DNA of 64,000 bases from Pohlia nutans (GCA_022496805.1 CM040102.1:17515955-17579954), one strand, 5' to 3'. Shown: positions 1 through 12,011, counted from the stretch's first letter. The notes: a model not told the origin generated them from the letters alone. Program-made: numbers and translations.

Positions 1-1705
1 CAGTTTACATGCCACAAGAGCTAATTTACAACCACCACCCCAATAACAGAATCATCTCAAACCCTAAATCGGCACTGCCAATGCAAATTAGTCGACAATC
101 ATGGACCTTCTAATTGGATGTGTAATTTAATGTGAAACTCTAAGAGTATTACATCATTCTAATAATGGTCACAGAATCTCACAAATCACTAGGAAAGGAA
201 TTAGGTCAAACCTACATGCATATGAAAGCTCAACGAGATCAACTTTAGGGATTTTTTTGTAAATTTTTTTATCAGACCCTACTTGCTCCGCTCCATAGGG
301 TTTCTGATATATGAGGGTCTTTGAAGAGTACCCTGAAGCTAGGATTGGAGATCTTCAAAGCATTGGGCCTAGGGGAAGAAACCCTATAGTATGCTGGATT
401 TCCTCCTCCAGATCCTCTATAGTACAAACTAGTCAATTTTAGCTTGGGTCAATGCAATGCATGTGTAATGCAATGTACTGGCGAGCTGATTCATTTCCCA
501 AATAAGTAAAAGTACAAGGAAGGAAGCATATCAATGAACAACCAATTAAAAATAAAGAACTCTGGATATTGACTGATTTGGCTCAATTTCTCTCTGGACA
601 CTAGTATGACGTTTGTTCACATGGGAGCCAATATTTTGAGTGTCTTGTTAATTTCCGAACTGTAATCATAGCTTGTGCCTGCAACAGCTGGTATGTTGAC
701 GAGGGATTCGAGAGTAGCGGAGCGGAAGAAGCCTGGAAAGGCCAAGGCTCGAAAGAGTTTCCAGTGGGTTAAGAGATAATCCTGCAATAAGAAGATCACG
801 CTGATGATTATCTTGAGGTTTACCCCTTCTGCCTAGCGATATCTAAATTGAAATTTGCATTCTGCCACCAAATCATTTGCCGTTTCCACTGAGCCTGAGG
901 TGGTGCATCAAAGTTTAGTTTCTACACTAGAAAGGAGCATAGTGTTTTTCACTTCCAGATGGATATCAAGCGAAGATTGCATCCCAAGGAGGTCGTCCAG
1001 GGTATCAGTTCATTGTCATGGGTGACCTTGATACCTGCTCTTCAAAGACACTCATAAATCACAAACCCTACGGAAGAAGAAACCTACAGTATAAACTAGC
1101 TGTGTGTTCAAATGAAAATTCCATGATCACGGGTCTTAAGTCTTGATCAGCCATAATCAAGCATAACAATTAATTAGGTCAAAACTACATGCATCAGTGG
1201 AAGAACCTCTTTCTCAGATATCGCACATAAGCGAGATTTATGAGCAAAAATGTACCTGCTTGTAAAGACTGAAAATAGCTACCCTACGAAACCCTACGAA
1301 AAGTGATGCAGAGCTCAGTTACCTCTCGTGAGACTTCGGTTTCTAAGGTGACGCAGCGGACGCCGGTAGCGACGTCGCGCACGGCAATAGGCCCCCGCAC
1401 ATGAAACTGCAAGCTGCAGCCGGCTGTTGCAGCCTCAGTTGATGAAAATACATGTGGAAGCTTAAGAGTGGCGCTCTATTTTCGGCAAGGCATTTAATAT
1501 TGTCTTACAAGCTCAGCCAGGTCTGTAACAGCCGTGAAGAGTGATCGCAAACGGCTGCAAGGTTTTTGAGCATCTGGAAGCGCAGCGGCATCTTGCAGGA
1601 TCTTGCCAATCCTTCAACGAGAACACTGTGCCGCTTATACCGGTGCCGCGGCTGCAGCCGGAGGTTGAGGTGCATGTGCGGGGGCCTAATGACCTTGGCG
1701 GCGTG
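1..1705. other. Spacer, no supported gene
   Basis: No coding region with recognisable protein features was found here. Only short open frames occur. Near the right edge an imperfect inverted pair (about 1388-1423 and 1650-1688) shares a GC-rich word that reads HVRGP on both strands; the second arm lies just inside this stretch. The GC content rises from about 1320 onward, which fits the 3' side of the weak minus-strand ORF that follows. Confidence 0.5.
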
Positions 1706-2104
1706 CTAGTCCTGGTGGCCGGTGGTTTCCACCTCCGACACCACAAACCCTGACGACTGTGTCTCCGCGTGCATGATGGCCTTTCGCTTCTCAAGCAGCG
1801 CCTGCTGCTCCGCGCTCAGCTCAACCTCCGCGGCTTCCGCCACGCTGCTGGCCCTCGTTGTCACGGGCCCGGGCCTCTTCCTCAGCCCCTGTTGCTGCAC
1901 TCTCCGCCTCGTCCCCTTGCACATAGCCACAACCTTGCGCATGGTGCCATAGCCGGCGCTTTCGTGCAAAAACGCGGAGCTCGCAGCAGCGGTAGCAGTG
2001 GAGCGCAACAGTCCTGGAGACGCCTTGGAACGGTCATTGAAACGAAACGAAATTACGTCACCATGACCAATTCCATGGAATTTTCCTGACGACAAACCAA
2101 CCAT
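1706..2104 (-). CDS. Hypothetical small protein, organelle-leader-like N-terminus
   Basis: An open frame of 132 codons runs from an ATG at 2104 to a TAG at 1706. I do not recognise the protein. The first 90 or so residues are rich in Ser, Ala and Arg with hardly any acidic residues (for example GTRRRVQQQGLRKRPGP), as in plastid or mitochondrial leaders. The last 45 residues turn acidic and look helical (AEVELSAEQQALLEKRKA). The composition switch at about residue 90 is what makes this more protein-like than the overlapping plus-strand frames, which are Ser/Leu/Cys-rich and lack structure. The frame may continue through an intron not identified here; a possible further coding stretch lies at about 1330-1430. 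It could also be a chance ORF in a GC-rich island. Confidence 0.35.
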   Translation of the reverse strand: MVGLSSGKFHGIGHGDVISFRFNDRSKASPGLLRSTATAAASSAFLHESAGYGTMRKVVAMCKGTRRRVQQQGLRKRPGPVTTRASSVAEAAEVELSAEQQALLEKRKAIMHAETQSSGFVVSEVETTGHQD

Positions 2105-3387
2105 CCAATGAAGGCTAAACCAGCTCCGACTTTCGTTATCACTGGAATTAATAAATTGGTATAAAAATTCCAAGGTTTTCTTCTAAAATTCAATTAGGAA
2201 TTTTAAATTAATATTTTAAAATAAATAAATTGTTGTAATGAATTTCGGATAACATGTACGTGAGATGGTATGATTTCGATTATTTGATTCTACTTATTTT
2301 GAAAATCTTGTTGATACATTACAGTTAACCGAGAAAATACATGTTAGGTGAGGAGAGTTTGACTTGTATTTAAGGTAGCCAAGCAAACTGGTATGGTTTC
2401 CAAAGAATTCAAAATAGAAAGGAGTGTGAACTAGTTTTGCCGTCACAAAGGAGGCAAAACTGAGATGAAGGTGAGTTCAAAGAGAGCCAAGGCTTGGAGG
2501 CCATGGCCCACATCCACTTGAGATATAATTAGGTTACTGCATTGATTAGTTGGCTCTCACAATTTGGAGCTCTTGTCTAAAATTATAGATAGAGGGTATC
2601 TTCTTCCCTTGAAGTTTTGATTTCAGTTACACTAAAAGAGGTATGCAGTCAGATTTCTTGAAATTTTGCGGGTTAGAACACTTGTTCTGTTTTCGGTTAA
2701 CTCTATTGTCTCTCATAAGTAGTTGCCCACTTCAAAATTGACATAACTAATTGATAGTTTAGAATCTTGCTACAAAATTTGAATATGTTGTAGTAGAATG
2801 CCTTAACAATAACATTGTCGCTTGTTCCATCCACCAATTAGATAATTGATCTAAACTGAGAGGAAATTGGTAATTTATAAACTTTCAATATATACTTTTA
2901 TTTAACACTATTATAATCAATCATACCAAATTTCACTTTTCAAAAATGGAATGTTGATTTTTGGTGAATCCTAAAAGTATTTTTGGTGTTCGACCATATA
3001 ATTATTTTTTAAAATAATTCATAATATATTTTAAAGTTCCAATGGGACCTTCTAGTTAAGAATATGAAAATAAACAACTTTTAGCTGGAAGGAAATTAAA
3101 AAAACGTATAGATTTTTATATAAATGCAATTGCATATTGATTGTTGTCTAAGCATCAAATAAAAAAAACTTATTAATGTGACCATTGTTTAAAAATTTCT
3201 TCAATAGGAAGAATGTACATTGCTTCTAGACGATATGCTAAAAATCTTATAAATTTCTTGGAGCTTTATTGAGGATAAAATAAGATCTTCCTCACTAAAT
3301 CTCCAAAATTCATGATATTTTAAGCATATGATCTAAAAGTGATGAACATTCTTCTTGTTGAAGAAATTTTAAAATCATGCACACATA
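2105..3387. other. AT-rich spacer
   Basis: No gene, RNA or terminal-repeat element could be delimited. The sequence is strongly AT-rich with short A and T runs. Confidence 0.5.
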
Positions 3388-3770
3388 TTAACCCCTAACC
3401 GGAGTATAGCTTGGATTTTATGGTCGTTGCTAGAATCTAACAGGCTGCCCAAAACAAAAAATATTTCTCATTTTTAATTTAATTCTAAAATACTGTATCA
3501 AGTCTACTTTCCAACATAGTTTGATTTATGCCAATCTGAGTTATATTCCACATGGGAGAATTTTTCAAAGTGGATCACCTCAACATTGTCTTAGTGTTAT
3601 AAAAAAATTTATTTGGGGAAAATAATGATGTAACTCCCTCCATCATTTCTTTTTCTTTTTTGAAGTTTGCAATAGATAATCCAACTTTAATTAATCATAC
3701 TAAATTTCAAACTCTAAAATTGAAAATTATAATTTATACAAATTTTCAAAGGTTATCTTGGAAGGCTACT
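3388..3770 (+). mobile_element. Decayed family A TTAA-flanked element
   Basis: The left end reads TTAACCCCTAA and the interior matches the better copies at 17844-18394 and 30034-30582: a line through ggctgcccaaaac, a TCAAGTCTACTTTCCAAC block, and ATTTGGGGAAAATAATGATG. The right terminus is not recognisable, so the end coordinate is approximate. It is the most diverged of the family A copies. Confidence 0.55.
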
Positions 3771-3923
3771 TAATGTTATGCGAGTTGAATGGAAATCCAA
3801 TACAAGTTCTATAGTTCTATAATTCACAATGAACTAAACTGCAAGAGTCGGACTTTTGGTACCATATCTTCAAGTAAAATATCCTTTTATTAGATTTGCA
3901 CCACATTCAATTTATCACACATT

Positions 3924-4248
3924 AGGGGTTGTCACACCTCCTTGGAGAATGAAGAATGGAGAATGGAGAATGAGGAAAAAGAGGAGCCAATAGGATAGCT
4001 TCTTCATGGAGAAGGTGTGACACCCCTTTTGTGATTTGTGGAGATTGAGAATGGAGAATAAACGTTGTTAGTTGGTTACTCATCCTCCAAGCATGGGCCA
4101 TTCTCCATTCTTCATTCTCTGAGAATCATTCTTCACCCGTGGAGGAGAAGAATGGAGATTCTCCTACCTCCGAGAATAGGCCCTTCGCCATTCAAGGAGA
4201 GCATGCCACCTCCCCATTCTCCGTTCTCTAAGAGGTATGACAACCCCT
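3924..4248. mobile_element. Family G MITE, TSD ATT
   Basis: The termini are inverted repeats AGGGGTTGTCACACCTC and its imperfect complement GAGGTATGACAACCCCT. ATT directly flanks both sides (3921-3923 and 4249-4251). The interior is made of repeated GGAGAATG words. The second copy at 25732-26020 has the same ends and the same ATT duplication. There is no coding capacity. The superfamily is uncertain: a 3-bp duplication with G-rich ends fits PIF/Harbinger-like elements. Confidence 0.75.
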
Positions 4249-4582
4249 ATTGAATATTACTATACACCAGTTACGCAAACAATATCAAATATATCAAGAT
4301 AACTATAATTCAATAGATCAATCCAATCACAATATATATCGTCTTCGCATCTCACATTGTCTCTCTTTCTCTCTCTCAAGTTCCTACAAGACCCCTTCAC
4401 AACTAATTCCTTGTAGACCTTCATCCCTAAACCCTGCAATTGCAAGCTTCCAAAGGCCGAAGATAAAAACGTGTCTTACACCAGTCCTCCAGTTAATTTT
4501 CGCACACTAGGCGTATGTCCAATGTGCATTTGAGAAGCAAAGTGGACTTAAAACTAGGAGAAGTCATGGAAAACATAACTCA

Positions 4583-7377
4583 TCATCCGAGAAAAATCTC
4601 TTGAAATTGTTGATCATTTAAGCCTGCTTCCGAGTCTGATCTGAGCTCTGGAAATATGGAATTAGGATGCTGGTACCGCACATCCGTCAAATGCCAGTAC
4701 ATGACTCCGGTCATCAGGTGCATTGCATCTTCAACATATTTGCATACAACCTCTGGTTTCCATGTCAACGATGCGTCTGCTGCAGCCTTCAAGACGGCGT
4801 GACTGTATGAATTCACCACGTCCACAGTCCTCCACATAGCTTGGGGCAGCAACAAATTCTCCGAGTTCATCGGCATGATAACCACATTGCGTAGATTCGA
4901 CTCCTCCACTTCCTTAGTATACGACATAATATCATTGACGAATCCAGAATGCGCGCCGCTACTGAATGTCACTCCTTGTTCAATGGTGGGGTGATTCCGC
5001 ACTTGGGCTGGAAGAAACTTGTTGCTTGTCACTTCCAAAAGCAGCAACCCAAACCAGGCGTGAAGCGGAACTGGATGAATGTGTCCAAGTCAGGCCAGTG
5101 GCCTGTAGAATCTACCACTGACCTGCAAAACTGCCTAAAATTAGCTGGGTTTCAATTCTACCCAAAAAACGGGGCTGCTAAACATACAAAGAAAGAAAAT
5201 GAAAAAAAATAAAATTGAAATGTAGCGAGAATGCTCATCATGATATAAATATGTAGCAACTTCATGAGGTGATATCCATGGATATCATCACAATATCACC
5301 TTAATATATCAAGGGTATTGCCGGATATTCTAGAGGTATCGTGAGTATTGTATGCACTAGGTAGCAAAAGTAGATACCATTTATGTGGGAGGTCGCATAA
5401 TGTTCTAAATGTCATAAAGTGGTTCTGAGATCACTAAGGTTGAGACACCCATTCCCGGCCAGGTACACACAACCAATCAAGCCTAATTTCTAGATTTTGA
5501 AAGGGAAGATGTACCTCATTTGTACATTAGAGCATATGATCGGTTTTTGGCACACCTACAACTTTGCGCTTAAAAAAATTTGTACTCATTCAAATAATTA
5601 TCAAAAAAATTTAATTAAATATGAAAACTTCTTAATTTTTGTGGTGCTAAAAGAAGAAAATAATCAAAATATCGATTCAACTATCCCAAGTCTGTGTAGT
5701 ACATGTCTTATTTGATCGGTTTTAGGTGTCTCGACCTTACCTGTCATACGCTATAAAGGCATCTGCATATTTGTTGAACCAATCTGGGGTGGACAAGGCT
5801 CTCAAGTCATGCCCCATCTCCCACATCATCCTCTCGACTGGCGTAGGATTGGATGGAGTTTCTTCTTGTCTCAGTGCGATGTTCCAGCGCTTGAGAAGCT
5901 CCCGGGTTTTGTGGGGACTCTCAAAGACGGAGCGGTCGACGCCGTAATCTCACAAGGAAAGAGTTGTGGAAAATCGTAGAGCATGTCGTCCAGGAAGAAC
6001 GCAATGGCGAATGCTCTTGTGCAGAGCGCTACACGGTGGGAGTCTATTGCTCCTGGATACATGTAGGTTACGCAAGGAAGATTCATCGCCACGTAAATCT
6101 CGAATGATTTGATTTTGTACCTTTCTGTATATTCTTTCAGTTCCGCACTGGCTGCCTCCATGTAGATGGATTGTTGAGGCGGTGGAAGATGTCCTTTGAT
6201 GAATATGGAAGACATGACGGATGTCAGGTTTATCACATTGCTTGCAGTTGGAGGGTGCACGTTCGTTGGTGGTATTTTCCAAGTGCCTGTGCATCAGACA
6301 CCCAAGAAAGTTTGAATCATCACACTAGTAGCAGAACTGTACGTCGTATTTCATTTCCCACTTTGTGGAAACAGTGAACAATGACGGAATAACGGAATAT
6401 TGTGCCTAGATTTTTGTCTTCTTGTGACCAAAACCACTCACCAGAATCGAGGCAACCCATATATGTGCATGGCGCGGTTGAATTCCTTTTTCATTTATAG
6501 TGAGTGAAAAAAAAACTCATTTCCTAGCTACTAGTGTCAACATTTTCTGAGTGAGTTTAACGTACATTTGAAAATCCTCATACAAATTTCAAACAAAGGG
6601 AGGAAGAGTACCGATACATGTATCACACAGAAGCATGCTGAATGAAATGAAATTGGTGTTAATGTTCATGAACCCAATGAAAGAGCTTATGGGACTAGCA
6701 TAGAGGGTTCTTTATTTTGACAAAATAGCAATGAAATATTTTTTGCTAAAAGACTTCCTGTATTAGTGAAACCCGTTGAGATCCTATATAGAAAGTTCTG
6801 CACATTATGACCTTAGTAACTTAGCCGAAATAGAATGTCCTTTTATTACTATAATTAAAGTACATGCGGAGTTAATTAATATCTATCAAATATGTTTTTC
6901 AAGTGCCATTAATTTGTGGACTTAACTTGAAAATTGAGACGAATGGAAAATGAAACTACAAAGATGGAAATATCATATGAACCTGCAATTGAGATTGTCA
7001 ATCCAAAACCAAACAAGAAATTTTTGAAACAACCTGGAGCCCATACATTATAGTATCAATGGATTAGCTAGCAACAGAGCTAAGAATATCGATATTCAAA
7101 AGATTATTGATGTCTCTCTTTGAGACTAATCAAACAAGTTGTGAAGATGAACACATCATGCAAAACAGTATTAGTGATATAAGATATAACGCAACTCACC
7201 TTTTGGAAAACGGTTGGGAAGTCCATCATGAAGTTGGGTTTGGAGCTGAAGATCCATGTCAGATGGCTTCTCTGTATAGTCGACGTTGAGGCAACACCGG
7301 AACAAGGTAGGCAACTTGGTTTGCAGCTTGAGGCCAACACCATGGCCATGAAGACAACTTTGAAATTGAAAAGCCAT
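4583..7377 (-). pseudogene. MTPSL: Microbial terpene synthase-like (MTPSL) gene with two 1-nt frame breaks
   Basis: Three exons are inferred: 7377-7200, 6286-5741 and 5122-4583, with GT-AG introns. The product would be about 421 residues of the class I microbial-type terpene synthase family, which ionises prenyl diphosphates using Mg2+ held by an aspartate-rich motif and an NSE motif. Both are present: FFLDDMLYD near residue 160 and NDIMSYTKE in the last exon. The reading frame is lost twice. Near 5948-5951 the frame after FPQLFPCE must shift to read GVDRSVFESP; near 5064-5067 the frame after DTFIQFR must shift to read HAWFGLLLLEVTSN. Each is repaired in principle by one missing base, and with both counted the exon phases close. 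Either the gene is recently dead or the assembly has two single-base errors. Exon 1 (about 59 residues, leader-like) is the least certain. A CACTA-like MITE (6323-6536) sits in intron 1. Confidence 0.8.
6323..6536. mobile_element. Family F CACTA-like MITE, TSD TCA
   Basis: The ends are CACTAGTAG and CTACTAGTG, and TCA is duplicated at 6320-6322 and 6537-6539. The interior (CTTGTGACCAAAACCACTCACCA cut to its core, and a GGCGCGGTT block) is shared with copies at 11579-11765, 12012-12203 and, reversed, 44559-44753. It lies in intron 1 of the terpene synthase-like gene. Confidence 0.8.
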
Positions 7378-7703
7378 TTCCTTAAGGAATTGTCCTGTGA
7401 TTTTGATACATGCCAGAACCGTACTAAATGTGTGAGGCAACTAACTCAGTTCAAAGCTGATCACATCAGTAGTTTCAAAGACAGTCAAGTACAATAATAC
7501 AGCACGCATATATCCAGTGATCACTAATGTCAAAACATATATGGCTCTTCACATACATATCAGAGGTGGGATGACATACGTTGAGCATCGATAGATCATT
7601 GAATTTAGTCTAAGTACTCTGGACTGTGTATATGGCTTCCCACGTCAAATGGAAGTACTACGTGCTGGTTAAATATCATTGATGAAATGTTAGAGACCAC
7701 TCG

Positions 7704-7978
7704 CACTGGAAGCTTTGGAGAGTTTAGCCCCCGGGGCTAAACTGGCTTGGGGGGGCTAAACCACCCCAGTTTAGCCCCGGCTAAAGCCAAATCGTCCATT
7801 TTAGCCCCGGCTAATTTGTGTTTTAGCTCCGGCTAATGGTACAAAAAGGGGGCTAAAATGGGGGCTAATGGTACAAAAATTTAGCCCCCCTCATTTTTCA
7901 CATAGTGCTAAGGGGGGCTAAAGAGGGGGCTAAACCACCCCAGTTTAGCCCCGGCTAAACCAGTCAAAGTTCCCAGTG
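7704..7978. mobile_element. Family E CACTA-like MITE, TSD TCG
   Basis: The element starts CACTGGAAGCTTTGGAG and ends CAAAGTTCCCAGTG, with TCG at 7701-7703 and 7979-7981. The interior is a run of short GGGGCTAA/TTAGCCCC words in both orientations, so it can fold on itself many times. It is 275 bp and non-coding. Confidence 0.82.
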
Positions 7979-8200
7979 TCGATCGTTTGAAGCCAATTGA
8001 CGGAGTCCAAGCAGCCTGCATTGCTTACCGTAGAGATCGATGGAAAGTTCTGTAAGGATCGAGATTTGAGCCCAACGTCCGAATCGATTGGAGTGGAGTG
8101 GTCAGGATTGAGGAAATGTGGAAAGCCTTCAAGAATACTACTGTCATTTCAAGCGAGCATTGGACAATTAGTGTACGTACACTGCATGTAAAATGTTGGC
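7979..8200 (+). repeat. Duplicated unique-sequence segment, copy 1
   Basis: This stretch (from GTCCAAGCAGCCTGC to CTGCATGTAAAATG) recurs at 11180-11345 with small indels. Homology extends leftward past the two elements inserted in the two copies: GAAATGTTAGAG lies at about 7684 and 10922. No protein is recognised in either copy and the open frames differ. Confidence 0.7.
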
Positions 8201-8302
8201 CCTCTCTTGAAGTGGCGTAAAGATGAACAGTAATGATCATAGACTTTCAACTCTCGGTCACCGCAAACAAGTGGAGCTCAGCTGATCCAGAGCTTTTGGA
8301 AC

Positions 8303-8522
8303 CACAGGGAGATCATTTTGGTTCCCCTGTGTTGATTCCCCTGTGACTGCCACTTTCCCCTCTGAGCTTCAGAACTCGACACATGTTAAAACTTTCCTTC
8401 TACAAGTAGGTGACTAAGCTTATTAAGCAGGTGATTTTGTACACACGTCAAAACCCCAAATCACAGGGAAAAGTGGCACTCACGGGAGAATAACACAGGG
8501 GTACCAAAATGAGCTCCCTGTG
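8303..8522. mobile_element. Family D CACTA-like MITE, TSD AAC
   Basis: The ends are CACAGGGAGATCATTTTGG and CCAAAATGAGCTCCCTGTG, about 30 bp of good inverted repeat. AAC flanks both sides (8300-8302, 8523-8525). Related copies lie at 27517-27712 and about 45758-45973. Confidence 0.82.
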
Positions 8523-8571
8523 AACGCGTAGTCCGTGAGCCTGATATATTTTGTCATGTGGAGGAGAGGAT

Positions 8572-8893
8572 CACAAGGAGATCCTCTGAAATTCCCTAAT
8601 ACACATATGGGAGGTTTAAGCAAATTCCCTTGTAGGAATGGACATGTAAATGGGATTCAAATTTTCTCTATTAGACGTGTATATGGGAATTTTAATTTCC
8701 CTGCTAAACAACGATTTGCAAATCATTTGTTCTCAAATTCCCTTAGCAAATTCCTTATGCATCAAAAGTCCCTCATACACTATGAGGGAACTGTCGATAT
8801 TGCCACATTTCCTCATAAGTATAATTGAAAGAAGGAAATAACAGGGAAAACCAAGCTATTTTCCATACGGGACACCCACAGAATCTCCTTGTG
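8572..8893. mobile_element. Family Z CACA-ended MITE, TSD GAT
   Basis: The termini are CACAAGGAGATCCTCTG and the complement-like CACAGAATCTCCTTGTG, and GAT is duplicated at 8569-8571 and 8894-8896. The 322-bp interior is non-coding although open frames run through it. It lies 49 bp from family D copy 1. Confidence 0.75.
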
Positions 8894-10548
8894 GATGAGT
8901 GATGTGTCTGCTCTGAGAATAATGTGATGAAGGAGGAGAGCGCTGTGCAACTAGATTGTTGCATTGGGGGGAGTAAGCCAGAATGGTTTGTGCAAGGCGA
9001 GAGAGTTCAACTGTATTGTAATGTGACTCTCGTTACCTCGATATATATTGTGCTTTGATTAGCAGAGTTGTCGTTTCTAGTTCACTTGTAAGTAGTGATA
9101 AATTTTACACGATTTGCCTCGTCTTGCTGGGGTTGGATTGTTGTTTATAACGTATAACTATAATCTGTATTTTGTTAATGTATTGTCTAACGAATAGTTG
9201 ATTGTGTCAGAGTAACTACTAAGGCGTAAGTGCCTGACAAGGAAGACCTCCTCGGACAGCGAGAGGGAGCTTCAGAAGAGAGGTTATTTCTGTGAATGCT
9301 CACAATGTTGAGAAAGGCAGAGAAAATTAATGGGTCCGGAGTCTGTGACTGATCAATGATGTGAAGGACGACTCGTGGCAAGTATTGGTTGACCCCATAA
9401 GAAACGGAAGGAAGAAAAGAGAGCTGCGAAGGAGGCTCAACGCCGAGAGGAGAAATGTAAAGAGCTTATGGAAATTTTCTAGTTCCATTTCTGTAATAGG
9501 TACCCTGATGCTTCATGAACAGTCTATGTTCGATTTTTTTGTTTTATTTTGAAACAACAGGACGCTTTATTCTGTTGAAAGAAAGAAACATCACAGTGAA
9601 CCGAGTTCACTGCGCCCCCCGGGCGGGACGCGAGAATTTTTAGGGGTTTTCAAATATGTCAGTTTAAACAAAACGGCCCATAGGATCGAGGGCCAACGTA
9701 AGAGCATGGCCACCCATGGCCTCCTCTCACACTCAAGAAGTAGATGAAAAGTGCCAAGGGCCCTTCAATAAAACCTCTTGACTCTCAATCCTAGTGTGTT
9801 AGAAATTGGGCCTTCAACTCACTATTTAGTTGACTATATCCTCACATTCTACTTGTGGTTGGTCCAATGACTATTTGATACGCACTTTTGATATGTAAGG
9901 GGCGTGCAAGGGTGGGGGACTGTGAGTGCAAGAGCCCTTCAAATGTAGATGAACTAGTGGGACCCGTGCCGTTGAGCACATGAACTTCAAAGAGCTTGGG
10001 TTGTCTCCTCGACGGATTCCAGCACGGAACGGTCGAGTGAGACAAAGCGTGTTGTATTGTATAATAGATAATTTGAGCGAGTTAGTCCTACCGTGCATGG
10101 GTGGGAATGCTCTAAGAACCAAATCAACTGCAAGTCATGAATGCCTAGTGGCAAAGACTATTCATGTTCGATCTTTAATCTCTCTACAGTAGAGAATAGA
10201 TCGGAATTCAGTTTCCTTGACAGACCATGTTCTGGTCATAACAGAGATTTATTTGGTTATTACAGTGAGTCTCAGAATCTGTGGATGGGTATGAGAAGTA
10301 GATATTTGTGACCGTTACAATGTGTGGTGAGGACTGGTGGTCCTGGTTCTCTACAGTTGGATTTTTTCTTCTACATACATTACTGACAGTGAAAATTCTT
10401 ACCTTGTTCAGTTACATTCTTGGAATGTTATTTTCCAAAGAATTATCGTTTTCAGGAATGCTTTTTCTAACACCATTTATGAAAAAAAAATTAAAAAATT
10501 GGTAATGGATGGATGAAAAAATTGTCCCGACTTCGTCAGCTTTTCATA
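8894..10548. other. Spacer, nothing recognised
   Basis: No gene or delimited repeat was found. A GC-rich patch lies around 9600-9630 and a C/G-balanced patch around 9960-10110, but the overlapping open frames there are short and lack protein-like composition. Confidence 0.45.
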
Positions 10549-10844
10549 CACTGGAAGCTTTGGAGCTTTTAGCCCCTGGGGCTAAACTGGCTTGGGGGGG
10601 TTAAACTAGGAAGTTTAGCCACGGCTAAACTTAAATCTCTCTTTTTTAGCCTTGACTAAACTTGAATCTCTCATTTTTAGCCCCGGCTAATTTGTGTTTT
10701 AGCCCTGACTAGTGGTACAAAAAGGGGGCTAATGGTACAAAAAATTTAGCCCCCCCTCATTTTTCACATAGTGCTAAGCAGGGCTAAAGAGGGGGCTAAA
10801 CTACCCCAGTTTAGCCCCGGCTAAACTGATCAAAGTTTCCAGTG
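10549..10844. mobile_element. Family E CACTA-like MITE, TSD ATA
   Basis: This is the same family as 7704-7978: CACTGGAAGCTTTGGAG at the left, TCAAAGTTTCCAGTG at the right. ATA is duplicated at 10546-10548 and 10845-10847. The different target duplications show two separate insertions. Confidence 0.82.
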
Positions 10845-10953
10845 ATATTCCACATGGTCTCTGCATCAATCTACAAGAGTTAACCCTTGGGTTTTTAGTG
10901 GGACAGAAGGAGTATGATTGTTGAAATGTTAGAGCCCAAGCGTTTGAACCCAA

Positions 10954-11179
10954 TTAACCCTTAAACGTTCTATGAGGATAGTATATATGTTGTCGTATAA
11001 TTGAGATTTTCTATCAACAAGAAACTCTAAAATTGGGATCTTAATAGCTCACTAGAACTACATTGATCTAAATTTCAACTTTTTTTTTGAACTCAAACCC
11101 GTTGAAAGTGTGGATCCATTCCAAATACAACCAAAATACAGCGTATTCTATTGGCCGCCACGACACGTTTAGGGGTTAA
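10954..11179. mobile_element. Family B piggyBac-like MITE, TSD TTAA
   Basis: The element (coordinates include both TTAA copies) begins TTAACCCTTAAACG and ends CGTTTAGGGGTTAA. The 226-bp interior (GGATAGTATATA near the left, ATTCCAAATACAACC near the right) matches copies at 25006-25229 and 33611-33846. It is inserted in copy 2 of the duplicated segment whose copy 1 at about 7990 lacks it. Confidence 0.82.
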
Positions 11180-11345
11180 GTCCAAGCAGCCTGCTTACCG
11201 TAGAGATGGAAAGTTCTGTAACGAGATTGGAGTGGTCAGAATTGAGGAACTGTGGTTCAAAGCCTTCACGAATATGACGGCCCTGTCTGTCATTTCAAGC
11301 GAGCATTGGACAAATGCTAATGTACAGTACACTGCATGTAAAATG
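11180..11345 (+). repeat. Duplicated unique-sequence segment, copy 2
   Basis: Homologous to 7979-8200. The open frame that begins at 11151 starts inside the family B element and is not a gene candidate. Confidence 0.7.
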
Positions 11346-11578
11346 TGGGGTTTGTCATATTGGGCGGGTTTAGATCATCGAACGTGTGGGTTGGACTTGC
11401 ATTTTGGGTGCGAACAGGGCAGGATGTACTTTCTGTGATTTTAGGACTCATATTTGACACAAATCAAGTTAGTTAAACTGCATTAAAAAATATTCACCCA
11501 CACCACATCTGCCCAACTACTCATGAAGTTTTGAAGATATGCTTGAATTTCTATTATAAAGGACAAGGATATTTTTAA

Positions 11579-11765
11579 AATGTCCCATGAGTTTTCATTT
11601 CACACTTTGTGGAAATAGTGAGCAGTGACGGAATATTGTGCTTAGATTTTCTGTCTTCTTGTGACCAAAACCACTCACCAGCATCGACGCAATCCATGTG
11701 CCTGGCGCGGTTTCATTCCTTTTTTCATTTATAGTAAATGAAAAACGATACATTTCCTAATAGTG
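11579..11765. mobile_element. Family F CACTA-like MITE, left end decayed
   Basis: The right terminus (TTTCCTAATAGTG) and the whole interior match family F. The left CACTAGTAG end cannot be recognised, so the start is approximate. Confidence 0.65.
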
Positions 11766-11812
11766 TTTGCAGGTTTGTTTCAACATTAAATTTGAGCCCT
11801 TGGAAATCCTAT

Positions 11813-11939
11813 CACTACTCATTAGTAGAAAAGGCAGTATTGCCAAGGGAGATGCTAAGGCAAGTAGTGTTCAATTCCATGCATGCATAGTGATTTTGCG
11901 TGGACATCTCCTTGGGGAGCGCCACCTTTTCTACTAGTG
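11813..11939. mobile_element. Family P CACTA-like mini-element, TSD TAT
   Basis: A 127-bp element with the right end CTTTTCTACTAGTG and a left end CACTACTCATTAGTAGAA that carries a small extra copy of its own tip. TAT is found at 11810-11812 and 11940-11942. It lies between two family F copies. Confidence 0.6.
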
Positions 11940-12011
11940 TATTGTGACCAGGAATATGGCACTTGTTCAAGGCTTTGCTTGAGTCGAATGGTCAATCTCA
12001 AGGTGTGTTTT

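Noticed and set aside
11151..11438. 95-codon plus-strand frame
   Set aside because: It starts inside a family B element and its duplicate at 7997-8191 has different frames; not conserved as protein.
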